This document shows positions 34,320 through 43,890 of a stretch of 64,000 nucleotides of DNA, piece after piece. The notes under the pieces are model-generated. The model made no database searches. It worked only from the letters and a program-made list of their open reading frames with translations, and had not been told where the DNA came from. The stretch lies in NCBI RefSeq assembly GCF_021462225.1, contig NC_061811.1, forward strand, positions 7,341,663 to 7,405,662, in the 5' to 3' direction. The stretch comes from Girardinichthys multiradiatus. Taxonomy: Eukaryota; Chordata; Actinopteri; Cyprinodontiformes; Goodeidae. Position 1 is the first letter of the stretch, and every line of letters begins with the position of its first letter. A program made the position numbers and the translations under genes.

Positions 34320-34777
34320 AACCTGTCTTGACCTATATAATTGACTTTCATTTGTTGGCTGCAGAGAGCCGTTGGAATGAGGCAGCAAAAATGGATGCAT
34401 TCATGAAAGGATTAAACGAAGACATCAAGGATGAGCTAGCGACCCGTGATTATCCTTCTTCCCTGAAACAACTGGAGGATTTGGCTGCTCGCATTGATAT
34501 TTGGCTGGCAGAGAGAAGGAAGGAGAAGCGCCATGAGAAGGGTCGCTCATCATTAACTCAGGTTTCTGCACACCGGTATGACAGAAGGAGTCGGTCACCT
34601 CTCACTGAGGAAAATGATAATTGTGAGCCCATGCAATTGGGCAGAACCAAGATTACCCCTGAGGAGAAAGATCGTTGGAGAAAATTCAAGCTCTGTTTTT
34701 ATTGTGGAGAGAAGGGACATTTAGCACTCAGGTGTCCACTAAAAGGACAGGCTCAGCAGAGGAAGGGAGGTCTCTAA
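34320..34777 (+). pseudogene. gag C-terminal fragment with CCHC zinc knuckle
   Basis: Structural protein of the retrotransposon particle; only its C-terminal half survives. The region around 34329-34520 encodes 'DAFMKGLNEDIKDELATRDY' and 'LEDLAARIDIWLAERRKEK', typical of the fish gypsy capsid C-terminus. Near 34690-34735 is a zinc knuckle [14 protein letters not shown], a CX2CX4HX4C motif that binds RNA. The frame stays open back to 34007, but those upstream residues come from LTR DNA. It ends at a stop at 34775-34777, with pol overlapping in another frame, consistent with frameshift expression in the parent. Confidence 0.85.
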
Positions 34778-36170
34778 TGAGCCGAAGTCAACTATCTGCC
34801 TCCTCCTCCTTGTTTCCTGCCCATTTTCAAACCTCTTCTTTGTCTCTCCAGGGGGCCGTGTTTATTGATTCAGGAGCAGATACTGAATTCATGAACGAAA
34901 CATTTGCAAATAAGAACGGCATAAAACGTATTCCGTCAGCTGATACAAGAAACGTGCTAGCTTTGGATGGTCACAACATGAACAATTCACATCTCAGGAC
35001 GGAGGAGATTACCTTAACAGTTGGAGGTAATCATCAAGAAAAAGTAACTTTCATGATCATTAATTCACCTGAACTTCCTGTAGTCCTAGGGGCCTCCTGG
35101 TTGCAGAAACACAACCCTCACATCGACTGGAACAAAAAAGAAGTTTTGGGTTGGTATGAGTCATGTTCTGCTGACTGTCTTTTGTCTGCTGCTACGGAGG
35201 TCAGTGTGGAGAATGAGGTTGAGGAGACCTATCCGGATTTATCCAAGGTACCGCAAGAATACCATGATTTAAAGGAGGTTTTTAATAAAATCAAGGCCAC
35301 AGCTCTGCCACCCCATAGACCTTATGATTGTACTATTGATTTGCTTCCTGGCACATCACCCCCTAAAGGCAGAACCTATTCATTGTCTGCTCCAGAGCAC
35401 AGGGCCATGAAGAGTTATGTTGATGAGGCATTAAAGGCAGGGCACATTCAACCCTCTTCCTCTCCTGCAGTTGCTGGTTTCTTTTTTGTTGGGAAGAAGG
35501 ATGGTTCATTGAGACCATGCATTGATTATAGAGGCCTTAATGAGATAACAGTTAAAAATAGATATCCCTTACCACTCATGAACACAGCTTTTGATCAGAT
35601 CCAGGGAGCCAAGATATTTTCTAAGTTGGGTCTAAGGAATCTGGTCCGAATCAGAGAAGGAGATGAGTGGAAAACGGCTTTCAACACGCCTATGGGCCAT
35701 AATGAAAAGGTCATGCCATTTCGACTTACTAACGCTCCTGCAGTTTTTCAGTCATTGGTCAATGACTTTCTAAGAGACATGGTGGGTCAATTCGTATTTG
35801 TTTATCTTGATGACATACTGATTTATTCTCAAGATCTGGAAACCCACAGAAAACATGTCAGAGCTGTTCTCCTGCATCTTCTCCAAAACCAGTTGTTTGT
35901 CAAGGCAGAGAAATGTGAGTTCCACATAACTACCACTTCCTTTTTGGGCTTCATCATTTCCCCAGATCAAGTGCTTGTTGACCCCTCCAAAGTTAAGGCC
36001 GTATTGGAATGGCCTGTTCCAACTGATCGCAAGCAGCTTCAAAGATTTCTGGGCTTCGCAAACTTCTATAGGAGGTTTATTAGAAATTACAGCCTGGTTG
36101 CCTCTTCCAAGGTGAAATTTGTGTGGAATAAGGATGCAGAGAAGGCCTTCAATAGGTTAAAGGAACTCAG
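34675..36170 (+). pseudogene. pol protease and reverse transcriptase, catalytic site damaged
   Basis: First half of pol. The aspartic protease motif D-S-G-A starts at 34867 (residue 65 of the open frame). Reverse transcriptase follows: '[20 protein letters not shown]' near 35500-35560, then the motif that normally holds the first catalytic Asp (K-L-D-L), which here reads K-L-G-L with Gly encoded at 35629-35631 and about three following residues missing. The Y-L-D-D box with the other two Asp is intact at 35803-35814, and a connection domain ('[14 protein letters not shown]') follows. The frame runs on to 36207, but pol homology stops near 36165, where a deletion joins it to RNase H sequence in a different frame. 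Loss of the first Asp predicts a dead polymerase. Confidence 0.88.
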
Positions 36171-36945
36171 AGAGACAGAGAGTTATTGGCTGTCAAGTTG
36201 GCATTGACAGAGTGGAGACATTGGCTGGAGGGGACTAAGGAGCCGTTTATGGTGTGGACTGACCATAAGAACTTGGAGTACCTGAAATCAGCAAAACGGC
36301 TAAACCCCAGACAGGCTAGGTGGGCTTTGTTTTTCGGTCATTTTAATTTCTCCCTGTCTTACAGGCCGGGGAGTAAAAATGGCAAACCTGACGCCCTATC
36401 CCGGATTCAAGAGCCTGAAGAATCTCATTCTGCGGGTGAAGAGGAGTTTATCCTTCCTGAAACCGTCAGGTTGTCTGTGTCCCGAGTGGAGGTGGAAAGG
36501 GAGATCCAGGAAGCCATTAGGGATCTGCCTATCCCACCATCATGTCCACCTGACCGCTGTTTTGTCCCTGAACGCCTTGTGCCTAAGGTACTGGAGTCTT
36601 GTCATTGCTCTCGTTTAGCTTGTCATCCAGGAATCAGCAGAACCATTCAGACAGTTCAAACTCAGTTTTGGTGGCCATCGCTGGTCAAGGATGTCAAAGA
36701 CGTTGTTGCTGAATGCACTCACTGTTGTCGAGCCAAGCCTTCTTGTCACCCCCCTGCGGGGTTGTTGCACCCTTTGCCAATTCCCCCTCACCCATGGTCA
36801 CATATTGCAATGGATTTTGTGACAGGTCTACCGGTTTCTAATGGTCACTCTGTACTACTAAACATAATTGACAGATTTCAAAAAGGGTTCATCTGGTGCC
36901 CTTGGAGAAGCTTCCATCTGTTAAGGAGATGGGTGAGATATTGAC
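36171..36945 (+). pseudogene. pol RNase H remnant and integrase N-terminal part
   Basis: Continues pol in another frame. Only the last part of RNase H remains ('EWRHWLEGTKEPFMVWTDHK' through 'PGSKNGKPDALSR'); its catalytic first half was deleted at about 36165-36185. Integrase begins with an HHCC zinc domain: His pair in 'CHCSRLACHPG' and Cys pair in 'CTHCC'. The core's first Asp is in 'AMDFVTGLPVSNG' near 36812. The frame is lost at about 36885, in the middle of the integrase core, and closes at 36942-36944. There is no start codon of its own; it would have been part of the polyprotein. Confidence 0.85.
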
Positions 36946-37673
36946 CTGAGAAGTTTTCAGGCTCCATGGAATTCCAAATGACATTGTTTCCGATAGAGGA
37001 CCCCAATTTCTGTCACGTTTCTGGAAGGAGTTTTGTTCGTTGTTGGGAATTTCTGTTAGTGTTTCCTCAGGGTTTCATTCCTCAGTCTGATGGCAAAACC
37101 AAGAGAGCCAACCAAGAAGCTGAAACCAAACTTTGTATATTACGTGAGTCTGACCCGACCAAGTGGTCACAAAATTTGCCCTGGGTTGAATACGCCATGA
37201 ACTCTATGCAATCAAGTGCCACTGGTTTGTCTCCTTTTCATGTTGTGTTTGGTTTCTAGCCACCCATGTTTTCAGTTCAGGAGAGAGAAGCTAATGTTTC
37301 ATCCGCCCAAGCGGCTGCCCTAAGGTGCCAAAGAATATGGAGAAAGGCCAGGAGGTCGATGATCAGAATGTCACTGGTTCAGTCAAGAACGGCCAACCGG
37401 AGACGGATCCCTGCCCCTAAGTACCAGGTGGGGCAGAAAGTTTGGCTCTCCGCCAAGGACCTACCATTAAGGGTAGAATCCCGGAAATTGGCACCCCGAT
37501 TTGTTGGACCTTTCCCAATCTCCAAGATCATCAACCCTGTCGCTGTACGGCTGAGATTACCCAACTCCATGAGAATTCAACCCACGTTCCACGTTTCTCA
37601 GGTCAAGCCCTTCGTGGAGCCCCGACAAGTCACTAATCCCTCTTTCTGCTTCAGTGATTCCTGGAAGCCCTGA
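36946..37673 (+). pseudogene. pol integrase C-terminal part, one internal stop
   Basis: The remaining integrase core and C-terminal domain, split between frames upstream of about 37060. Recognisable pieces are '[16 protein letters not shown]' (catalytic Glu region), 'WVEYAMNSMQSSATGLSPF', a TAG at 37257-37259 where relatives have a sense codon, and then '[20 protein letters not shown]' and '[19 protein letters not shown]', the SH3-like C-terminal domain typical of fish gypsy integrases. The stop at 37671-37673 follows 'VKPFVEP', so any chromodomain-like tail is short or missing. Confidence 0.85.
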
Positions 37674-37760
37674 GAAGTGTTACCTGTGTGACATTTTCCT
37701 GTGGCTGAATAAACCTTTTAAACTTTCAGTACTGTGTCTGGCTGAATCTTAGGTTCGCCT

Positions 37761-38325
37761 TTTTCTGATTCATAGCACTCAGTCCATAAACTGCAGGTTT
37801 GATCTCCACCTACTCTCAGCACGCATCCTTATTTTTGGTTATTGATGTACCCCTTTTGTAGAATAGTGCATACTTAATTAGGTATAAAGTTGTTGACCAG
37901 AATAGTTGCTTGTAAAAGAGGTTATTGGTTTAATACATTTTCACATAGATAAAGAGACAGCTTTGTGTTTATTTTGTGTAAGAGTGATTATCTGTCAAAA
38001 TAAGGTTAGTGTTCGATGAAACATGAGTTGAAAACAGTGATATTTATTGTGGTTTTGGTTAAAAATTATCAATTATTAATGTTAATTAACTAATTGTGAG
38101 CTCGATATTCACACCACCAGAGTGTACCTCTGATCTCTATTCGTAAGAAATTATTTTTCGTTAGAATTTATTTCTTCTGAATTATTATTTTTTAATTATA
38201 TATATTTATTTCTTTAATACTTATAATTGTTAAGTAATCATAATCCCTTAAAATTAATAGAAATAAAGGCTTGAAAACATTGGTCTGTGTGTCATTAATC
38301 TATATAATGTTATAATAATCTATAT

Positions 38326-38356
<31 letters not shown>

Positions 38357-38489
38357 ATCTATATAATGTTTCACATAGTGATGGAGTTCCTGAAATAAAT
38401 GAACTTTTCAATAATATTCAAATTTATTTAATATGACTGTATTTAAACAACCACTGGTAGATATCAATATCTAAGTATTGTGACTGGAT
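37761..38489. other. Unassigned AT-rich DNA with AT tract
   Basis: Nothing coding is supported. It contains an (AT)n run at 38327-38352 framed by duplicated 'aatctatata' phrases. Confidence 0.5.
38327..38352. repeat. (AT)n microsatellite
   Basis: Uninterrupted AT dinucleotides over about 26 bp. The flanks 'taatctatataatgtt' (left) and 'aatctatataatgttt' (right) are near-identical, suggesting a local tandem duplication around the tract. Confidence 0.9.
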
Positions 38490-38927
38490 ATTTAATGACT
38501 GTCTTTGGCGGTATTGGGAATGGTTGGTTTCCTGCCTCTGACCCAACCTTTAAAGATAGCCCATATATTTTTACCAGGGTTGAGGTCGGAGGTCATTCCA
38601 GAAGCTTAATGTTAGCCTGCTTTGCACAAAGCCAATTTGAAGGTGAGGTTTGGCATCCCTGTCTTGTTGGAACACCCAAGTGTGTCAAACTTTCACACAT
38701 CTGAGGCAATTTAAGTAATCTCTTCTATTTCTGTCAAGACAAATGAGCAAATCTCCAGCTAGAATAATACAAAAGCTTGTTAATGGCTCTAAAAAGCACG
38801 TGGATTAGTGTATTTACTGAGTAGCATTCACCCAAATATTAATGTGTGTATATGGTTGAACCTGACTGTGCTATTTTGACACTTTGTGGATTGGAGAAAA
38901 TGCTCTATAAATTTAAATTTGTGCATT
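38490..38927 (-). pseudogene. Tc1-like relic, minus strand
   Basis: Text such as 'ggaggtcattccagaagctt' and 'gtcttgttggaacacccaa' corresponds to the reverse complement of the middle and C-terminal transposase region of a common fish Tc1 family. The non-coding part after 38770 ('gtagcattcacccaaatatt', 'gctctataaatttaaatttg') matches the same family's end. It is short and without a usable frame. Confidence 0.55.
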
Positions 38928-39806
38928 CAATTCTTCAATTCAATTCAATTCAGTTTATTTATAGAGCGCCAATTCACAACACAAGTCGTCTCAAGGCACT
39001 TCACAAACGTCAGGTACAGACATTCCAATTAATCCTAACCATTGAACAGTGCAGTCAGATTCAGTTATTTATTCAAATTGGATAAAAAAAATTCTGTCTA
39101 AGGAAACCCAGCAGATTGCATCAAGTCAGTGATTTGCAGCATTCACTCCTCCTGGATGAATGTGTAGAGGAAGAAACAGGAAGAAACCTCCAGCAGAACC
39201 AGAACCAGGCTCAGTGTGAGCGGCCATCTGCCACGACCGACTGGTGGTTTGAGAGAACAGAGCAGAGACACAAATAGAACAAAGAAGCACTTGTCCAGAA
39301 GTACTTTCTATGGGAAGGAAAAGTAAATATTAATGGATGTAGCTCCTTTAGTCGTTTCACCTAGAAAGAAAGAACAGATAAACTCTGAGCCAGTTTTCAA
39401 GGTTAGAGTCTGAAAGAGAGCACATAGTTAGTCACAGTAAAAGCTCAGTCAATTGCCATGTCTAGGAGAGAGAAAGGGTTAAACACCGAAAGACAGGGCT
39501 ATGTTGATCATTGGTAGAGGGTGAGCATTAAGTTGTTGCCAGCAGAAGCTTGGACGATGCCCCTCTCCAGAAAGGTGTCACAGGTAGACACAGAGTCAGG
39601 CCAGGTGTAGCTTCTAGGAAGAACTGAAATAACAGCAAATAATGCAAAATTGGAGAGTAGTGTGAGAATGTAGCGAAGAGGTGAAAGTGGTCATTATAGC
39701 AGCATAACTACAGAGATAGCTCACGATAACCTAAGCCACTCTAACTATAAGCTTTATCAAAAAGGAAAGTTTTAAGCCTAGCCTTAAAAGTAGAGAGTTT
39801 GTCCAT
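38928..39806 (-). mobile_element. LINE (L2/CR1-like) 3' end, copy A1
   Basis: Minus-strand 3' end of a fish non-LTR retrotransposon. It has a tandem tail of ttcaa units at 38935-38952, a long 3' untranslated region ('tttatttatagagcgccaat'), then the last codons of ORF2 at about 39735-39805. This copy reads through to the expected C-terminal stop, unlike copy A2. It is 5'-truncated just inside ORF2. Confidence 0.7.
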
Positions 39807-39818
39807 CTAGAGCCCACT

Positions 39819-40350
39819 GATCAGAATCAGAATCAGAATCAGAATCAGCTTTATTGCCAAGTTCGTACATACAAACAAGGAATTTGACTCCGGTACACTT
39901 TGCTCTTTGGTTTTGTTTTTGTATTACAGAATATACATATTTACAATGTACAATATACACATATATAATAAAAAGGTGCATTTGCAACATCTGTATGCTG
40001 TTGTTTTGTTCTCTATTGAATGTTCAACAGAGAAACAGCCTGGGGGAAGAAACTGTCTCTGTGGCGGCTGGTTTTAGTGAACAGTGCTCTGTAGCGGCGG
40101 CCTGAAGGTAAAACTCTGAACAGTTTATGTGCAGGGTGTGTGGGGTCTGCAGAGATTTTAGCAGCTCTTTTCCTGACCCTTGACCTGTATAAGTCCTGGA
40201 TAGAGGGACAGTCAGCCCTGATTATTCTCTCTGCATTCCTGATTATTCGTTGCAGTCTGGACCTGTCCTGTTTTGTGGATGAGCCAAACCACACTGAAAT
40301 GGACGAAGACAGGACAGATTGAATGATGGCAGTGTAGAAGATGACCATTG
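39819..40350 (-). mobile_element. LINE 3' end of a second family, copy B
   Basis: Minus-strand, 5'-truncated element whose 3' tail is a tandem tcagaa repeat (39819-39848) followed by 'gctttattgccaagttcgta', a widespread fish LINE tail. The reading frame above it encodes the ORF2 C-terminus. Its 5' edge at about 40350 abuts untranslated sequence of LINE copy A2, so B appears to have inserted there. Confidence 0.75.
40013..40350 (-). pseudogene. LINE ORF2 C-terminal fragment (copy B)
   Basis: C-terminal end of a non-LTR retrotransposon reverse-transcriptase protein of L2/CR1 type. Diagnostic text: 'SVLSSSISVWFGSSTKQDRS', 'RLQRIIRNAERII', 'DLYRSRVRKRAAKISADPTHPAHKLFRVLPSGRRYR' and 'RHRDSFFPQAVSLLN', ending at a stop at 40013-40015. 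The frame stays open back to 40465, but residues upstream of about 40350 derive from the neighbouring LINE's untranslated region. No catalytic domain is present. Confidence 0.82.
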
Positions 40351-41110
40351 TTATACTAAAAACCACAACGATTGGGATGCCTCTCTCTGTCAGATTGACC
40401 ATAACCATAGGAAAAGAGAAGGGGTCATATAGGTAGCAGAAATGGAGGGTGTGTTTGCACCTCAATCATAACTGAGCCGGTTTCGGCTAAACCTGACTCC
40501 CCCTTACTCCATCAAACAGGGAGGGAAGAAGACGGAGGCAAAAAATAAGGAAGATAGCTCCGGATAACCTAAGCCACTCTAACTATAAGCTTTATCAAAA
40601 AGGAAAGTTTAAAGCCTAGCCTTAAAAGTAGACAGGGTGTCTGCCTCACGGACTAAAACTAGGAGCTTGTTCCACAGGAGAGGAGCCTGATAACTAAAGG
40701 ATCTGCCTCCCATTCTACTTCTAGAGACTCTAGGAACCACCAGTAAACCTGCAGTCTGAGAACAAAGTGCCCTGTTAGGAACATATGGAACAATCAGATC
40801 TCTGATGTATGATGGAGCTAGATCATTAAGGGCTTTATATGTGAGGAGGAGAATTTTAAATTCTATTCTGGATTTAACAGGGAGCCAATGAAGGGAAGCT
40901 AAAATAGGATAAATATGATCTCTCTTTTTAATTTTCATAAGAACTCTTGCTGCAGCATTTTGAATCAGCCGAAGGCTTTTAAATGCATTTTGTGGACATC
41001 CTGATAGTAAAGAATTACAATAGTCCAGCCTTGAAGTAACAAATGCATGGACTAGTTTTTCAGCGTCACTCCTGGACACGATATTTCTAATTTTGGCAAT
41101 GTTCTGGAGA
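40351..41110 (-). mobile_element. LINE (L2/CR1-like) fragment, copy A2
   Basis: A second minus-strand copy of the family of A1: part of the 3' untranslated region (40351-40608, 'gtgtttgcacctcaatcata') and the ORF2 C-terminus above it. Bases 40561-40625 repeat 39732-39790 almost exactly. The 5' part beyond about 41110 is missing, and the distal 3' region is cut off by copy B. Confidence 0.72.
40609..41079 (-). pseudogene. LINE ORF2 C-terminal fragment (copy A2)
   Basis: About 156 codons of the C-terminal region downstream of the reverse-transcriptase core of an L2/CR1-type element: 'AEKLVHAFVTSRLDYCNSLL', 'LQ/RLIQNAAARVL', 'LHWLPVKSRIEFKILLLTYK', 'GGRSFSYQAPLLWNKL' and 'VREADTLSTFKARL'. It ends in TAA at 40609-40611, where copy A1 has AAA and continues for several residues, so the stop is premature. 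The fragment lacks the polymerase catalytic boxes and the endonuclease domain. Confidence 0.85.
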
Positions 41111-42829
41111 TGAAAGAAGGAAATCCTAGAAACCTATTTAACCTATAGGGATTTAAATGACATGTCCTGGTCAAAAATAACACCAAGGTTTTTACTTTAT
41201 TATTGGAGGTCAATTTAATGCCATTCAGGTTACATAAAATACATAAAAAAACAATTCTTGTCTTTTGTAAACTTCTGATGCCGTCTGTAAGTTAGTTTTG
41301 TAATTTTTAATACTGACTTTTAAGGTCTGTAGAAGAGGTCAACTAATTTTATTTTTAATACTTAATACAGATGAAAGAAATATACATTTTCTAACAATTT
41401 CCCTTATCATTTCATCAACAGTAACAAGAAAAATAGCACTACAATGCTTTCACCATTTAACTACAGCCTGCCTGCTGCAGATGTAATGGAGTTTGCTGAG
41501 CATCAATGGTCTGAAGAACATTTCTTTAAGAAATATCACAATCAGTCTAACTTTGTGCCATTTATACTTTGCAGTATTTTAAAACAGAAAGAGATATAAA
41601 ATATAAAAATGGAGTGGTTTAAAAAGCTGAACAGGAGTTGCAGCCATTTGTGCTGCAACAAGACAAAAAGAAAACCAGAGTAAGCTTTTTGGCCGGGGGA
41701 AAGATTGTGAAGCCAAGAGGAGGAGGACACACTGTAAATGCTACAGAGACTGCAGAGCCTGGAGTTAACCATGGCACACATTTATCACCAGCAGGCCTTG
41801 TACACCGCATACGAATGTGTGTTAATGACGATCCTCCCCCAGCAACACAGTCTTACCTTCAGCTGCAAAGGAAACACAGAGCCAGATGTCACATAAACTA
41901 CACTCTTCTATTCTACGACAGTGTGTGCCATGTTGTGCTTTGCAGTTCTGTCCATTTTTTTCACAAATATTGGATATTCTCTCAGCCTTACTCTGTTCTT
42001 GTACAGGAGTGAAAATGAACCCCACAAAACGACATTCAAACAGAGCAAACCACAATGCGTGCACAACAATATTCATTTTATTGTGCTTACATCCACTCAA
42101 GTCCCTGCTGGGCTAGCACAGGTCCATGCCACCCAGAAAGTAAAAGGTTATACTCATTATACAGATTAAACCTGTAAATGCGCTGTCATTGGTGTAATCG
42201 ATGGGCCACTTCATTGCAGTGACTTATTGATCAATCCTGGCTGTGGGTCGTGCACAGTGCATTGGTATAGCTTTGGTAGCAGAATGGAGGGCCGATCTAG
42301 AACAGGTGCACAGTCCTCAACAGTCAAACTCTCATGCAGACCAGGCTTCCTGTTTGCCTGTTTTTTTGTCTGGCAAAATGCACCCGATTATATTCAGAGA
42401 TGGCACAAGTGTGCAAAATGAAAGAAAGAGATGATAAACATCACCTAGAAGTCTACCACATTTTTGCAGATCCTTCACTGCATGATCCTGCAGATGTCTT
42501 TCAATTCAGCCATTCAGCCAGCGAGTCAATGTTAAAATAAATGATAAAAACATCAAACATTTGGTTTGTACTGTGTATAAAATACCCCTCAACTGTCTGT
42601 AATCAAACGGTTTTTACACTCATTTTTGTGCAAATCCATGTAATTTCTTTCTTGTAGGTATATGGAAAAAACAAAAGAAAAGCTGAACTTTTCCATTCTC
42701 TTAATCACATTAATTAAAACTGGTACAGTCCTTCTAAACGCTTTGCAGAGCCTTAAAATAAATGAATTTTTTATTGTGGTAGCATAAGCTTACACTGAAA
42801 AATTTACAAAAATCCAACAATTTGAGTTA
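41111..42829. other. Unassigned stretch
   Basis: Several overlapping short frames on both strands at 41542-42434 lack recognisable domains. The first about 200 bp may be further decayed LINE sequence. No RNA gene or element end was seen. Confidence 0.4.
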
Positions 42830-43235
42830 TGTTATTCAGTGGGCGGAAAAAAACACTTCTTGGTGCCACAATTATCGGCACCCCACATTTGCCGCCATGT
42901 TGTCTTGTACAAGTTGGTGCAATCTAAGAAAGATCTCTGACCAATCATCTTTACACTTTTTCTCTAAATCCAGAGTGCTGGCTCCTCTTTCTTTTCTTTG
43001 GCTAACCCCATAGGTTTTCTACATGATTTGGTTCTGGAGACAGAAATGGTCATGCAAGGTTAGGTTTGCGTCTGTTGAACAATTTTTGTGTTGATTTGGC
43101 CTTATGATTTCAATCATTATTCTGCTGAAAGACCCAACAACATTTTAAGTTTTCTAGCAGAGGCTATAAGATTTTTGTTTAAAATAGCCAACTTTTTCAA
43201 AGAGTATATGAAACCATGCATGCTAACAAGGTTCC
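42830..43235 (-). pseudogene. Tc1-like relic, minus strand
   Basis: Text such as 'ggtgccacaattatcggcac', 'cattattctgctgaaagacc' and 'ttctagcagaggctataaga' corresponds to the reverse strand of a fish Tc1 family's transposase, ending at 'gctaacaaggttcccaggg'. It has no intact frame. The family differs from the copies at 9224 and 27413. Confidence 0.6.
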
Positions 43236-43570
43236 CAGGGGGTTACTAATAAACACAGAAGTAAATAAACAGAAATCTACACAGGACACAAAAGGATTTG
43301 CTGAATCAAAGACTAAAGACTAACACTAAAACAACTGAAACCAGTACACACAGGAGAGAATACAAGAGAGAACTAAGAATCTGAACACAAAAGAGAGAAC
43401 CAGAACACTGAGTGACAGAAATCAAAAATTAATCCCAACCACAAAATGATGAAAGCACAATTGCCCTTGAGTCCACACAAGGCTGGGCAGACTAGTCCTC
43501 AAAAAGACTCTATCTAAAGGACACAAGTCTCTAAATAAAAAAAAAATAGCTCAGAGAAATGGGCCTCTGT
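43236..43570 (-). repeat. A-rich LTR-like fragment
   Basis: Purine-rich text ('aagagagaactaagaatctg', 'cacaaaagagagaaccagaa') whose reverse complement resembles the T-rich half of the repeat at 5640-6115. Ends are not defined. Confidence 0.3.
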
Positions 43571-43689
43571 GTCCCGTCGTATTTAGGCCCTATGGAAACA
43601 AAAAGTCATGGGTTACCAATAAGAAGAAATTCTACTGCACTTAAAAAGTATAAAATAAAAAGTGCTTTAGTAAAATTAATTCATTAGGA

Positions 43690-43846
43690 ATTGTAGTGGC
43701 CTTTTATTTTTGCAAGTTGACCGACAGGAAATAGGATGGAGAGAGAGGTGAAGACATGCAGCAAAGGTCAATAAGCTGGGACTCAAACCTATGACAGCTG
43801 CATACGTGGGTCATGCACTTTACCCTGGCACCACCGCTGCCCCCAT
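43690..43846 (-). mobile_element. tRNA-derived SINE copy, minus strand
   Basis: Reverse complement of the family at 28855-29033. Read on the minus strand it runs from 'gcagcggtggtgccagggta' through a B-box-like 'ggtttgagtccc' to 'tgctgcatgtcttcacctct' and 'aaataaaaggccacta'. No clear target duplication was found, so it is older than the first copy. Confidence 0.72.
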
Positions 43847-43853
43847 GGCTCTT

Positions 43854-43890
43854 GTATTAGTTATATGCCTGCAAGGCATATAACTAATAC
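43854..43890. repeat. Perfect palindromic hairpin, 17-bp stem
   Basis: Bases 43854-43870 are the exact reverse complement of 43874-43890, with a 3-base loop gca at 43871-43873. It lies just beyond the SINE's head. No terminal repeat or target duplication surrounds it. Confidence 0.9.

Larger units (their letters stand above)
33801..37760 (+). mobile_element. Decayed Ty3/gypsy LTR retrotransposon
   Basis: Plus-strand element. A 5' LTR-like start ('tgttatgattctggcacatc' at 33801) runs to about 34300 but lacks its distal end and the primer-binding site. Then come the C-terminal half of gag with a zinc knuckle, protease, reverse transcriptase, an RNase H remnant and integrase. After the last stop (37671-37673) an AATAAA at 37708-37713 lies in what looks like the beginning of a truncated 3' LTR. 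No full LTR pair exists, so no LTR-based dating is possible. At least one large deletion, several small ones, frameshifts and stops make it inactive. Confidence 0.9.

Noticed and set aside
39819..39848. Possible CRISPR-like or satellite array of tcagaa units
   Set aside because: The units are direct 6-bp repeats without spacers and form the 3' tail of a LINE.
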